Under the pieces are notes generated by a model. It searched no databases and was not told the origin of the DNA. It saw only the letters and a program-made list of their open reading frames with translations. A stretch of DNA of 47,814 nt from Euryarchaeota archaeon Ods01 (GTDB lineage: Archaea > Halobacteriota > Halobacteria > Halobacteriales > Halorutilaceae), in contig JAQZCZ010000004.1 of NCBI GenBank assembly GCA_028751095.1, positions 1 to 47,814 on the forward strand. The letters run 5' to 3'. Positions 17,228-23,974 of this stretch are shown piece after piece; position 1 is the first letter of the stretch, and each line of letters starts with the position of its first letter. A program made the translations under genes and the position numbers.

Positions 17228-17263
17228 ACACGTAAGACTCCGAAAACGTCCCCGACACGTAAG
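17228..17263. repeat. Direct repeat ACACGTAAG in the lrp-ncsA intergenic region
   Basis: Two copies of ACACGTAAG (17228-17236 and 17255-17263), 27 bases apart, between the divergent lrp and ncsA genes. A possible regulator site; short enough to arise by chance. Confidence 0.4.
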
Positions 17264-17294
17264 CCCTATGGGTGCGAGACGCGTTTCGCCCTTG

Positions 17295-18215
17295 ATGGAA
17301 TGCTCCCTGTGTGACGAACCCGCCGTCCTGCGTCAGGCGTACAGCGGCAAGCACGTCTGCGAGACACATCTCTACGAAAGCGTCGAGTCGCGTGTCAAGT
17401 CACGTATACGTGAGGACGACCTTCTCGAAGGCGACGAGCGCTGGGTCGTGGGCGTCAGCGGCGGCAAGGACTCGTCGGTGCTTCTCGATGTACTCGCACG
17501 GACCTTCCGCGAAAACCCGTCGGTCGAGATTATCGCTCTTACGCTCGACGAGGGAATTGAGGGATACCGCGACGAGGCTATCGAGGCGTCGCGCGAACTC
17601 GCCGATTCCCTCGGCGTCCGTCACGAGGTCGTCGAGTTCGAGGACGAGTTCGGCGTCCGTGTAGACGACGAGGTCGCTGAGGCGGACGGGAAGCCATGCT
17701 CCTACTGCGGCGTCTTCCGCCGCACTGCGCTCAACCGCCATGCCGAACGTCTCGATGCGACCAAGCTTCTGATGGGACATAACCTCGACGACGTTGCGGG
17801 GACGGCGCTGATGAACTTCCTCGACGGCGGCGTTGACCGTATGGCACGCCATTACAGCGCGTCCCTTTCGACCGAAGAGACCGACGAGTTCGTCCGACGT
17901 GCGAAGCCGTTGCGCGACGTTCCTGAGAAGGAGGTCGCCGTCTATGCGCAGTTGAAGGACCTACCCGTCTACCTCGAAGAATGTCCCAACGCCGAGGGCG
18001 CGACACGGCGCGACGTTCACGAGATGCTGATGGAGTTCGAACGTAAACGCCCGGGCACGCGCCATTCGGTCGTCTCGGCTTACGAGGAGATGGCTTCCCA
18101 ACTCGACTGGGACAGCGCCGAGGTCGCGGCGTGCGACCGTTGCGGCGAACCGACCTCTGCCGACACCGACCTCTGTCGGTCGTGTTCGATGCTCGCGGAA
18201 GTCGAAGAAATGTAG
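17295..18215 (+). CDS. ncsA: tRNA 2-thiolation protein NcsA (CTU1/TtuA-like)
   Basis: ATP-pyrophosphatase that activates wobble uridine of tRNA (Lys/Glu/Gln) for 2-thiolation; in haloarchaea sulfur is delivered by a ubiquitin-like SAMP. The protein has 306 residues. The N-terminal zinc finger is CSLC...HVCETHL, the PP-loop GVSGGKDSS is at about 51-59, and the CSYCGVFRR motif and catalytic cysteine LEECPNAEG follow. The C-terminal zinc ribbon is CDRC...CRSC. I chose ATG 17295 because the zinc finger starts there. In Haloferax the ncsA homologue is also next to ftsZ2; here the two genes converge, separated by 9 bases. Confidence 0.9.
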   Translation: MECSLCDEPAVLRQAYSGKHVCETHLYESVESRVKSRIREDDLLEGDERWVVGVSGGKDSSVLLDVLARTFRENPSVEIIALTLDEGIEGYRDEAIEASRELADSLGVRHEVVEFEDEFGVRVDDEVAEADGKPCSYCGVFRRTALNRHAERLDATKLLMGHNLDDVAGTALMNFLDGGVDRMARHYSASLSTEETDEFVRRAKPLRDVPEKEVAVYAQLKDLPVYLEECPNAEGATRRDVHEMLMEFERKRPGTRHSVVSAYEEMASQLDWDSAEVAACDRCGEPTSADTDLCRSCSMLAEVEEM

Positions 18216-18224
18216 AAACCGAAG

Positions 18225-19385
18225 CTACCGGATTACGTCGACATCGACGGCGTTCTTCTCGCGCTGGTCACGTCCGCCGTCGCTCGTGCCGAAAGACGAG
18301 TCGGTTTCGTCGGCGTCAGAGAACATCGAGTCGGCGGTCGGTGTCTTGTCGCCTGCGCTCGACTTAGCGCCCTCTCCGCCGAGGACCTGTGACGAGTTGA
18401 CTCCCGTCATTATTGCCATGACACGGACCTTGCCTTCGTACTCCTCGCGTATACGAGCGCCCCAGATGACGTTGGCGCGGTCACCGAGGCGTTCGGTGAT
18501 GTTCTGCGCAACGCCTTCTGCCTCACCGAGCGTCAGGTCGGGTCCGCCCGTGATATGTACGAGCGAACCGCTCGCTCCGCGGTAGTCAACGTCGAGGAGC
18601 GGATGGTTGAGAGCGTCCTCAACGACCGCCTGTGACTTGTCGCGCTCCTGAGTCTCGCCGACGAGCATGACGGCGACGCCACCCTGATTCATGATGGTCG
18701 TCATGTCGGCGTAGTCGAGGTTGATGAGCGAAGGCTGCGTAATGGTCTCGCTGATTCCCTTGACCGTCTCGGCGATAATCTGGTCCATCACGCTGAACGC
18801 CTTGCTGATGGGGAGGTTGGGGACGTAGTCGAGGAGGCGGTTGTTGTCGAGGACGATGGTCGAGTCAGCCTCGTTACGGAGGTTCTCTAACCCCTCGTGC
18901 GCCTTGTCGGTCCGCGCGCGCTCCACGTCGAAAGGCATCGAGACCATGCCGACGACGATTCCGCCCTGCTCCTTCGCTATCTTGGAGACGACGGGCGCGG
19001 CTCCCGTGCCGGTTCCGCCACCCATGCCTGCGGTGACGAAACAGAGGTCAACGCCTTCGAGTATATCCTTGAGCGTGCCGCGTGCCATCTCGGTCGCGCG
19101 TTTACCCATCGAGGGGTCGCCACCTGCGCCCAGACCGCTCGTGAGCGACTTGCCGACGAGTATCTTCGTATCCGCCTCTATCATCTGGAGATGCTGCTTG
19201 TCGGTGTTGATGGCGATTGTCTCGGCGCCCTCGACACCGATGTTGTACAGACGGTTGACCGTGTTATTACCCGCGCCGCCACAGCCGACGATGACGATAT
19301 TGGGGTCGCCGAAGTCCTCGGCGTCGTTCGCCGCGTTCTTCTCCTTTTCGTCGTTCTCCAGAGCGTCCTGTACTATGTCTTCCAT
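18225..19385 (-). CDS. ftsZ2: Cell division protein FtsZ2
   Basis: Tubulin-like GTPase needed for constriction at mid-cell in haloarchaea. Of 386 residues, the N-terminus [11 protein letters not shown] and the adjacent cdrS identify the FtsZ2 paralogue, not FtsZ1 or CetZ. The nucleotide loop [16 protein letters not shown], the tubulin signature [10 protein letters not shown] and the T7 synergy loop NLDYADM are all intact. The last 50 residues are a flexible acidic/Ser-Thr tail ending DVDVIR. Its ATG follows the cdrS TGA by one base, so the two are co-translated. In Halobacterium the cdrS-ftsZ2 operon is controlled by CdrS/CdrL. Confidence 0.96.
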   Translation of the reverse strand: MEDIVQDALENDEKEKNAANDAEDFGDPNIVIVGCGGAGNNTVNRLYNIGVEGAETIAINTDKQHLQMIEADTKILVGKSLTSGLGAGGDPSMGKRATEMARGTLKDILEGVDLCFVTAGMGGGTGTGAAPVVSKIAKEQGGIVVGMVSMPFDVERARTDKAHEGLENLRNEADSTIVLDNNRLLDYVPNLPISKAFSVMDQIIAETVKGISETITQPSLINLDYADMTTIMNQGGVAVMLVGETQERDKSQAVVEDALNHPLLDVDYRGASGSLVHITGGPDLTLGEAEGVAQNITERLGDRANVIWGARIREEYEGKVRVMAIMTGVNSSQVLGGEGAKSSAGDKTPTADSMFSDADETDSSFGTSDGGRDQREKNAVDVDVIR

Positions 19386-19386
19386 C

Positions 19387-19563
19387 TCAGACCCTCGCTA
19401 TACGTCTGTTTTCCTTGAGCTTCTCGTGACCGTCCTTCTCTGTGACCATCGTGCGAACCGCGGCACGGATAGCCTCGCTCCTGTTAGGGAACTCGCCTTC
19501 TTCAACGAGCGCTTCAACCGCCTTTACTTGCTGTTCCGGTATGCGTAGTGTTACCCTTTCCAT
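19387..19563 (-). CDS. cdrS: Short ribbon-helix-helix regulator CdrS
   Basis: A 58-codon gene, easily missed. The translation starts [20 protein letters not shown] and continues with [20 protein letters not shown]. This is a complete ribbon-helix-helix fold (strand RVTLRIP, helix A, NRSEAIR helix B) with a short basic tail ending RRIARV. Homologues called CdrS (cell division regulator short) sit directly upstream of ftsZ2 across archaea and regulate it. The stop TGA at 19389-19387 is one base from the ftsZ2 ATG. The ATG is preceded by GGTGG and a leader of about 90 nt after the predicted transcription start, unlike the leaderless genes nearby. Confidence 0.92.
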   Translation of the reverse strand: MERVTLRIPEQQVKAVEALVEEGEFPNRSEAIRAAVRTMVTEKDGHEKLKENRRIARV

Positions 19564-19610
19564 CGTACCACCTTTGGAGGTCCCCGGGTCAGTATTGTGC
19601 TTTCGAACGC

Positions 19611-19630
19611 GTGACTTGACCCAGTGTCAC
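19611..19630. promoter_or_regulatory. Inverted repeat GTGAC-N10-GTCAC in the cdrS leader
   Basis: Perfect 5-bp arms flanked by ACGC and ACGCGT, about 50-70 bases before the cdrS ATG. It could be an operator or an RNA structure of the cdrS-ftsZ2 leader. Confidence 0.4.
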
Positions 19631-19637
19631 ACGCGTT

Positions 19638-19655
19638 GTAAGACGTTTGTCTTAC
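19638..19655. promoter_or_regulatory. Palindromic operator candidate at the cdrS transcription start
   Basis: GTAAGAC-GTTT-GTCTTAC, a perfect 7-bp inverted repeat. It begins about 25-28 nt downstream of the TATA-like element, so it would overlap the initiation site. A likely target of an RHH regulator from this locus (inference). Confidence 0.6.
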
Positions 19656-19677
19656 AGGTTACCCATTACTATGCAGG

Positions 19678-19687
19678 GATAATAAAA
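19678..19687 (-). promoter_or_regulatory. TATA box of the cdrS-ftsZ2 operon
   Basis: Minus-strand TTTTATTATC about 120 nt before the cdrS ATG, predicting a leader of about 90 nt. No better TATA lies nearer the start codon. Confidence 0.6.
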
Positions 19688-19700
19688 CTTTGGGTGAATT

Positions 19701-19719
19701 GTATGACAAACTGTCGTAC
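19701..19719. promoter_or_regulatory. Imperfect palindrome upstream of the cdrS TATA box
   Basis: GTATGAC-AAACT-GTCGTAC, matching in 6 of 7 arm positions. It resembles the palindrome at 19638-19655 (shared GTAnGAC/GTCnTAC pattern) and sits just upstream of the TATA element. Confidence 0.5.
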
Positions 19720-19767
19720 TTGCGAAAACAGAATACGTGTAATATTACCGTCAGACATCTTTTGACA

Positions 19768-20319
19768 CTACTCGTTGCTCAGGGCGTGGCTCGTCGGGGT
19801 GCGCCGTCCACACGACGGGCAGAAGCTCCAGTCGGTACGTATCTCGTCGCCACAGTCGCAGAAGACACGGCGGGACGCCTTCGCGCCGCAGTTGGGGCAG
19901 TGAACGTGTTCGTCGGCAACCTCCTCGCCGCACTGGTGGCATGTCTTACGCCCCTCTTCTTCGACCGAAGAACGGTCCGGAGCCTCGGGCGCGCGCGCCT
20001 CCCTCGCGCTCTCTGTGCGCCCCCGACCTCCGCTTCCTTCCGGCATGTTTACGGTCACGTTAACGTTGTCGCGCTCGCGCCCCGTGAGCTTCCTATCGAC
20101 GGTTTCCTCTACCGTCTCCTCGACCATCTGTCTCAGGACGGCGTCGAGTGTCGCGCCTGTCTTACGCGCCGGTTCTCGTGTATCACGCGTGTTACGTGCC
20201 CCTTCTTCGAGGTACGAACGCAGTGCCTCGCGCATTATCTCCGAGCGTGACTCGTCGATTTTGTCGACGCGTTCGAGGAGGTCGTCGCTGACACGGAACG
20301 TGATTTTGCTGTCTCTCAT
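19768..20319 (-). CDS. cdrL: Ribbon-helix-helix plus double zinc ribbon protein, probable CdrL
   Basis: A 183-residue two-part regulator. The N-terminal RHH (about 1-42: KITFRVSDDLLERVDKIDE, then SRSEIMREALRSYL) is followed by a helical/acidic linker. The C-terminal double zinc ribbon spans about 130-175, with CHQCGEE, CPNCGAK, CDCGDE and CPSCGRR. Its position directly upstream of cdrS-ftsZ2 and its domain make-up match what I recall of the 'long' cell-division regulator CdrL, which binds the cdrS promoter in Halobacterium. Its ATG overlaps the stop of the upstream RHH gene (ATGA). About 200 bases with palindromes separate it from cdrS. Confidence 0.75.
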   Translation of the reverse strand: MRDSKITFRVSDDLLERVDKIDESRSEIMREALRSYLEEGARNTRDTREPARKTGATLDAVLRQMVEETVEETVDRKLTGRERDNVNVTVNMPEGSGGRGRTESAREARAPEAPDRSSVEEEGRKTCHQCGEEVADEHVHCPNCGAKASRRVFCDCGDEIRTDWSFCPSCGRRTPTSHALSNE

Positions 20320-20765
20320 CCGTCATCCTCCGTTTCGAGCGTCCATGACGGGTCGTTCGGCGACACGGCGCGGAGTTCATCGGACTTCTCGCGCGCGTGT
20401 TCTTGTAGTAGTTCGGCGGCGACTTCGCCGAGAGTCGTTTCGAACGCACGCGTGTATCCGTCGTAGAAGTCGTGGACCTCCTTGTCCATACGCACCTGCA
20501 TGTCGACGACGGTTTCCTCGTCGCCGTCGCCGGACTCTTCCTCAAGTCTGTCGTATATATTTCCGAGACGAGGGTAGATGTCGTTCTCTATCTTACGGTC
20601 CACGACCTGTTCGACAACGTCCGCGAGCTCCTCTTCCTCCTGTCTTACATCCTCTTTTCCGAGGTACTGCTTCAGGGCGTCGCGGACGACATCGCTCCTA
20701 ACGTCGCCCTGCGAGTCGACCTCTTCGAGAAGGTCTTCGTCAACACGGACGTTTATTCGGCCCAT
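20316..20765 (-). CDS. Ribbon-helix-helix protein, possibly with two RHH domains
   Basis: A 149-residue regulator forming the first gene of a three-RHH array upstream of ftsZ2. The N-terminal RHH is GRINVRVDEDLLEEVDSQGDVRSDVVRDALKQYL. A highly charged linker follows. Residues about 93-130 (VVDMQVRMDKEVHDFYDGYTRAFETTLGEVAAELLQEHA) also fit a strand-helix-helix pattern, so a second, diverged RHH or dimerisation unit is likely. The TGA overlaps the start of the zinc-ribbon RHH gene. GTAATAAGC is centred 28 nt before the ATG, with a GTCATAC element upstream of it. Confidence 0.72.
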   Translation of the reverse strand: MGRINVRVDEDLLEEVDSQGDVRSDVVRDALKQYLGKEDVRQEEEELADVVEQVVDRKIENDIYPRLGNIYDRLEEESGDGDEETVVDMQVRMDKEVHDFYDGYTRAFETTLGEVAAELLQEHAREKSDELRAVSPNDPSWTLETEDDG

Positions 20766-20788
20766 TACCTCGTATTCAGTGTGACAGG

Positions 20789-20816
20789 GTAATAAGCTTT
20801 CTGCAGGTTGTCATAC
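20789..20816 (-). promoter_or_regulatory. Promoter of the RHH-cdrL operon with upstream GTCATAC element
   Basis: TATA-like GTAATAAGC (20789-20797) is centred 28 nt before ATG 20765. GTCATAC at 20810-20816 lies about 20 nt upstream of the TATA centre, the same distance as the related GTATGAC arm in the cdrS promoter. Confidence 0.5.
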
Positions 20817-20980
20817 GAACGGCTTACACGTTCTACGGAGAGCCTCTACTTTGCGAAGGTTGTGGCGGCGGAACGACGACAAAATAGACATCGGTCCAGT
20901 ATAGTACCGTTTCTGTAAACCAACATCGTCGAGTAGTATCCCTGAAACTCCCCATACATTTCTGTATCACGGACCGTGTC

Positions 20981-21694
20981 TTACGCGAACTCGTCGGCGA
21001 GCGTATCGTTAAGCTCCTGTCTGACACGTTCGCCCGTTTCGCGGTCCCGTGCCGTGGTTACGACGCGGTTCTCCTGCACGCTTGAGCCGTCGCGCAGGAG
21101 GAGGCGCAGGTTGCCGTTTCCGTCGGCGCGCGTCACCTTCGCCGCGAAGCCGTCCTGCGAACCGCGCCCGCTCGCGTCGATGGGTCCGGGGATAATCTTC
21201 TTGACGTGTCCGTATCCTGCGACGTGTCTTACAGCGCGCCGTCCGTCACGTCCGCCGATGAGTGTCGAATGGCTTCCGCCTATCTTCTCCGCAGGGTCGG
21301 CGTCGACGACCTTCAGCGTCTCGTCGGCGTCGGCGAAGACCTTGTCGTATGACGCGTCGTCGGCTACGCGTGAGACGGACGCGGCGAGTTCCCCGCGGAG
21401 CCTCTGCACCATTTCACGCTCGCCACGGACGTAGACATCGTCGGGGCGTTTACGCCGCACCTCGTCCGCCGCTCTTCCGACGAGGTTTCGCAGTGCGACC
21501 TCGCGTTCGGGGTCCTCGTCGTGCGCCGCCGTCTTTACGACGCGCTCGGAGACGACTTCGCCGTCGAGCGCCGCGACGACCAAGGCGCGTGTTGGCTCTA
21601 TCTCAACGAGGACGGCGTCGGCGTTGCTCGTGTTACAAGCCAGACAGTAGTCCCCCGGGCGTTCGAGCGACGACGCACAACGCCGACATTCCAT
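20981..21694 (-). CDS. DUF2103-like metal-binding protein
   Basis: A 237-residue protein with a small N-terminal zinc ribbon (MECRRCASSLERPGDYCLACN) and a C-terminal domain from about residue 138 (IGGSHSTLIGG ... VKKIIPGPID) that matches the archaeal DUF2103 'predicted metal-binding' family as I recall it. The central region (about 25-130) is charged alpha/beta. The function is unknown. It is a single gene, flanked downstream by 215 bases that contain only small inverted repeats and the promoter of the RHH array, and upstream by the divergent tRNA-Tyr. Confidence 0.72.
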   Translation of the reverse strand: MECRRCASSLERPGDYCLACNTSNADAVLVEIEPTRALVVAALDGEVVSERVVKTAAHDEDPEREVALRNLVGRAADEVRRKRPDDVYVRGEREMVQRLRGELAASVSRVADDASYDKVFADADETLKVVDADPAEKIGGSHSTLIGGRDGRRAVRHVAGYGHVKKIIPGPIDASGRGSQDGFAAKVTRADGNGNLRLLLRDGSSVQENRVVTTARDRETGERVRQELNDTLADEFA

Positions 21695-21792
21695 GTACGC
21701 CGTAAGTCGGCGGCACGAATAACCCCTACGGACCCCGCCGTCGGCGTGTATCTTAGCAAAAGTTAAGTCGGCGTCGCCTCTACCGTCTCTTA

Positions 21793-21866
21793 CCCGCCTT
21801 AGCTCAGCCTGGTAGAGCAGCCGACTGTAGATCGGCTTGTCCCCCGTTCAAATCGGGGAGGCGGGA
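21793..21866 (+). tRNA. tRNA-Tyr (GUA anticodon)
   Basis: A full cloverleaf can be drawn. The acceptor stem CCCGCCT pairs with AGGCGGG, the D stem GCTC with GAGC, the anticodon stem GCCGA with TCGGC, and the T stem CCCCG with CGGGG around loop TTCAAAT. The anticodon GTA is at 21827-21829. The first pair is C1-G72 with discriminator A, the archaeal/eukaryotic tyrosine identity element, which confirms the assignment. There is no intron and no encoded CCA. It contains one of the very few GATC tetramers in the window. Confidence 0.97.
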
Positions 21867-22048
21867 CTGCGAACGAGTTTTGCGAGTGAGCAGGACCGCC
21901 GGACCGATTTATCTCCATACGCCATCCCATACGTGGAGTTTCTTACCACAATCGTATTCTCGTTATTAAGAAATCTTCATCAGACACGATGCCTCAAAGA
22001 TTTGAATAAAACCAAGAAGGTTGCGCCAACCCAAACCCACATAATTCC

Positions 22049-22064
22049 GTATACCCAAGTATAC
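22049..22064. promoter_or_regulatory. Palindromic operator candidate before vapB
   Basis: A perfect inverted repeat GTATAC-CCAA-GTATAC lies 6 bases before the vapB ATG (22070). The position fits autorepression by the antitoxin or the toxin-antitoxin complex, which is usual for VapBC modules. No footprint data; inferred from position and symmetry. Confidence 0.5.
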
Positions 22065-22069
22065 GTAAC

Positions 22070-22300
22070 ATGAGCAAGTCGATGCATATCTCGGAGGGGT
22101 TTCACGAGTTCGTGAAGGAACACAAACGCGACGGTGAGACGATGGAAGAGACGTTGCGTAGGCTTATCGGTGGTCCGCATCCGGAGAAGGTCGCGTGTAT
22201 TCTTTCGTCGGAGACCGCGGAGGAGATGCGCGAGCGTATCGAGGGGAAACGGGAGACCGACGTTAATCGAAAGGACAAGGTACGGGAGCGTTTCGAGTGA
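22070..22300 (+). CDS. vapB: VapB-type antitoxin
   Basis: A 76-residue antitoxin-like protein. The start MSKSMHISEGFHEFVKEHKRDGETMEETLRRLIGG matches a haloarchaeal family found directly before PIN toxins: a short strand followed by two helices for DNA binding. The C-terminal half is charged and probably wraps the toxin. Its TGA overlaps the GTG of the toxin frame (GTGA). It lies about 200 bases from tRNA-Tyr in a locally AT-richer stretch, so it may be an acquired module. The partner toxin gene is frameshifted. Confidence 0.8.
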   Translation: MSKSMHISEGFHEFVKEHKRDGETMEETLRRLIGGPHPEKVACILSSETAEEMRERIEGKRETDVNRKDKVRERFE

Positions 22301-22678
22301 TACTTGATACCTCCTATCTTCGACGGCGAACAGGCGGCTTTTGAGAAGGGCGTCGAACTTTCCGACGAAAACGTGGTTCAGCGCGTTCCCTCTCCCGTAG
22401 TTACGGAGATTTCGTATGGAGCCGAGTTCGGCGACGAAGACGAGAAACGGAAGGTCCGTAACGCCCTGCGCATGTACCCCGTCGTCGAGCAGGATGAAGA
22501 CACGGCGAGACGCGCGGGTGAGTTGCTTGCGCAAGCTGACGCACAGGCGGACGTGGAGAGCGGAGTTGGATGGATAGACGCCATGATAGCCGCGGTCGGT
22601 GAAGGATACGACGAGCCGGTGCTTACAGACAACGTTGAGGACTTCGAGAAGCTTGGTGTCGGAGTAGAGACGTACTGA
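22297..22678 (+). pseudogene. vapC: VapC-type PIN-domain toxin, frameshifted after codon 8
   Basis: The expected toxin start GTG ATA CTT GAT ACC TCC TAT CTT (MILDTSYL, with the first catalytic Asp) begins at 22297, but this frame stops at 22342. The rest of the PIN domain continues in another frame from about 22322 (DGEQAAFEKGVEL). It contains VVTEISYG, GWIDAMIAA and VLTDNVEDF with the remaining acidic residues, and runs to 22678. A one-base insertion or two-base deletion near 22318-22322 explains this. Either the toxin is dead while the antitoxin is intact, or there is a sequencing error. If translation started within the second frame (TTG 22304), the first catalytic Asp would be missing. 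PIN domains cleave RNA, often initiator tRNA. Confidence 0.75.
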
Positions 22679-22930
22679 GTACCGGTGTTGGGTTCGGCGT
22701 TGTATGCTAAACAGCCTTACTTGCGAGATGTCGACAGGCTCCGTAGACCCAGAAGAACTCCCGCGTACGTCTTCCTCTCCGACACCTCCTTCCTGCAGAC
22801 ACCCAGTAGTAATCAGTACTGCTCCGAGTAGCCCTTGACGAGCCTTCGGTCCACGCCGACACGAAAGACGAAAGCATTTGACGCTGAAACGACAGTAACA
22901 CGTAATGCGAGACAACCGGACGGGGATAGT
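22679..22930. other. Gene-free spacer between vapC and purU
   Basis: About 250 bases with no credible gene. The only long open frame crossing it is antisense, without recognisable motifs. No repeat, tRNA or terminator stands out; a T-rich GCATTTGACG near 22870 might serve as a weak promoter element for purU with a leader. Confidence 0.5.
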
Positions 22931-23902
22931 ATGACGGACGGTCTAACCGAGATAACGGTTATCGGGGACGACGACACCGGACTAATCGCCTCGGTCACCA
23001 ACCTGTTGTTCGAGCGCGGGATAAACATAGAGGACCTCGACCAAGCGGTCCGTGAGGGCGTATTCAGGATGAAGACGCGTGTCGATACCTCCGAGATGGT
23101 CTGCACGCGCGAGAAGCTACGTGACGACCTGAGCCAACTCGGCGACGAACTCGGCGTCGAGGTACGTATCCGTTTCCCCGACGACCGGCACGCTCGCCAG
23201 ATTGCGGTTCTCGTGAGCAAGGAGTCGCACTGTCTCCGCGCGGTACTCGAAGACTGGAGCGCGGAGGAACGTGACGCTGAGGTCAGCGTTATCATAGGGA
23301 ACCACTCTGACCTGAAGCCGCTCGCCGACGAACACGGCGTTCCGTTCCACGATATCGGTGACGAGAAGGGAACCCCCGACGAGGGCGAACTCCTTGAACT
23401 ACTCGACGAGTACGGGATAGACCTCGTCGTACTCGCGCGGTATATGCGTATCCTCAGCCCCGACGTTGTCTTCCGTTACGAGAACCGTATAGTCAATATC
23501 CATCCGTCTCTCCTGCCGTCGTTCCCGGGGGCGGAGGCGTATCTCCAAGCCGTTGAGGAGGGCGTCCGTATCGCGGGCGTTACCGCACATTACGTCACCA
23601 CCGACCTCGACCAGGGTCCTATCATCACGCAGAACGCCTTCAACGTCCCTCCTGGTGCGGATGCCGACGAACTCCGGAGCATCGGACAGCCCGTTGAGGC
23701 GGAGACGCTACTGCGCGCCATGGACCTACATCTCAACGACGAGATAGCCGTCCACCGCGGTAGGACACGTCTCCGTGACTCCGACAAGGAGGCACGACTC
23801 GGCGCACCCGAGGGGCTGAACGGGAGCCTTCCCGACGAACCGGTTGACGAACCCGTGGAAAGGATACTCGAATCCGAGGCGGCACCCCAGCCTCAGGACT
23901 GA
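22931..23902 (+). CDS. purU: Formyltetrahydrofolate deformylase
   Basis: Hydrolyses 10-formyl-tetrahydrofolate to formate and tetrahydrofolate, balancing one-carbon pools. The N-terminal ACT domain (about 5-80: LTEITVIGDDDTGLIASVTNLLFERGINIEDLDQ) is followed by the formyltransferase-fold domain (about 95-290). The latter holds VLARYMRILS, the catalytic Asn-His in IVNIHPSLLPSF, and Asp in TTDLDQGPII. The last 40 residues are an acidic extension. I chose ATG 22931; an ATG at 22904 and a longer frame from 22835 are in frame but precede the ACT domain. Homologues in haloarchaea are annotated as PurU, although some may act as formyltransferases. Confidence 0.9.
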   Translation: MTDGLTEITVIGDDDTGLIASVTNLLFERGINIEDLDQAVREGVFRMKTRVDTSEMVCTREKLRDDLSQLGDELGVEVRIRFPDDRHARQIAVLVSKESHCLRAVLEDWSAEERDAEVSVIIGNHSDLKPLADEHGVPFHDIGDEKGTPDEGELLELLDEYGIDLVVLARYMRILSPDVVFRYENRIVNIHPSLLPSFPGAEAYLQAVEEGVRIAGVTAHYVTTDLDQGPIITQNAFNVPPGADADELRSIGQPVEAETLLRAMDLHLNDEIAVHRGRTRLRDSDKEARLGAPEGLNGSLPDEPVDEPVERILESEAAPQPQD

Positions 23903-23944
23903 CCGCGTTCGCCGTCCGTCCGGTCTACCTTCACGACCAACCAA

Positions 23945-23951
23945 CTTTTTA
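23945..23951 (+). promoter_or_regulatory. TATA-like element of the alanine-glyoxylate-type aminotransferase
   Basis: CTTTTTA centred 27 nt before ATG 23975. Confidence 0.55.
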
Positions 23952-23974
23952 TCCGGCGCGGTGCTAAACCCGCC

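Noticed and set aside
17232-17238. GTAAGAC near lrp, and again near 28753, as further sites for the cell-division RHH regulators
   Set aside because: A single 7-base half-site is expected several times by chance in a window this size, and neither occurrence forms a palindrome.
20954-20978. Small inverted repeats ATACA-TTTC-TGTAT and CACGG-A-CCGTG after the DUF2103 gene as a terminator
   Set aside because: The stems are only 5 bp and there is no T tract in the direction of transcription; archaeal terminators rely on T runs. Not strong enough to annotate.
21980-22915. A 311-codon minus-strand frame across the VapBC region
   Set aside because: Composition is unlike that of an acidic haloarchaeal protein, with many Cys, Arg and Tyr and no domain. 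It lies antisense to recognisable VapB and PIN sequences.
21793-22930. tRNA-Tyr as an integration site for a mobile island carrying VapBC
   Set aside because: I looked for a repeat of the tRNA 3' end downstream and found none, and there is no integrase gene nearby.
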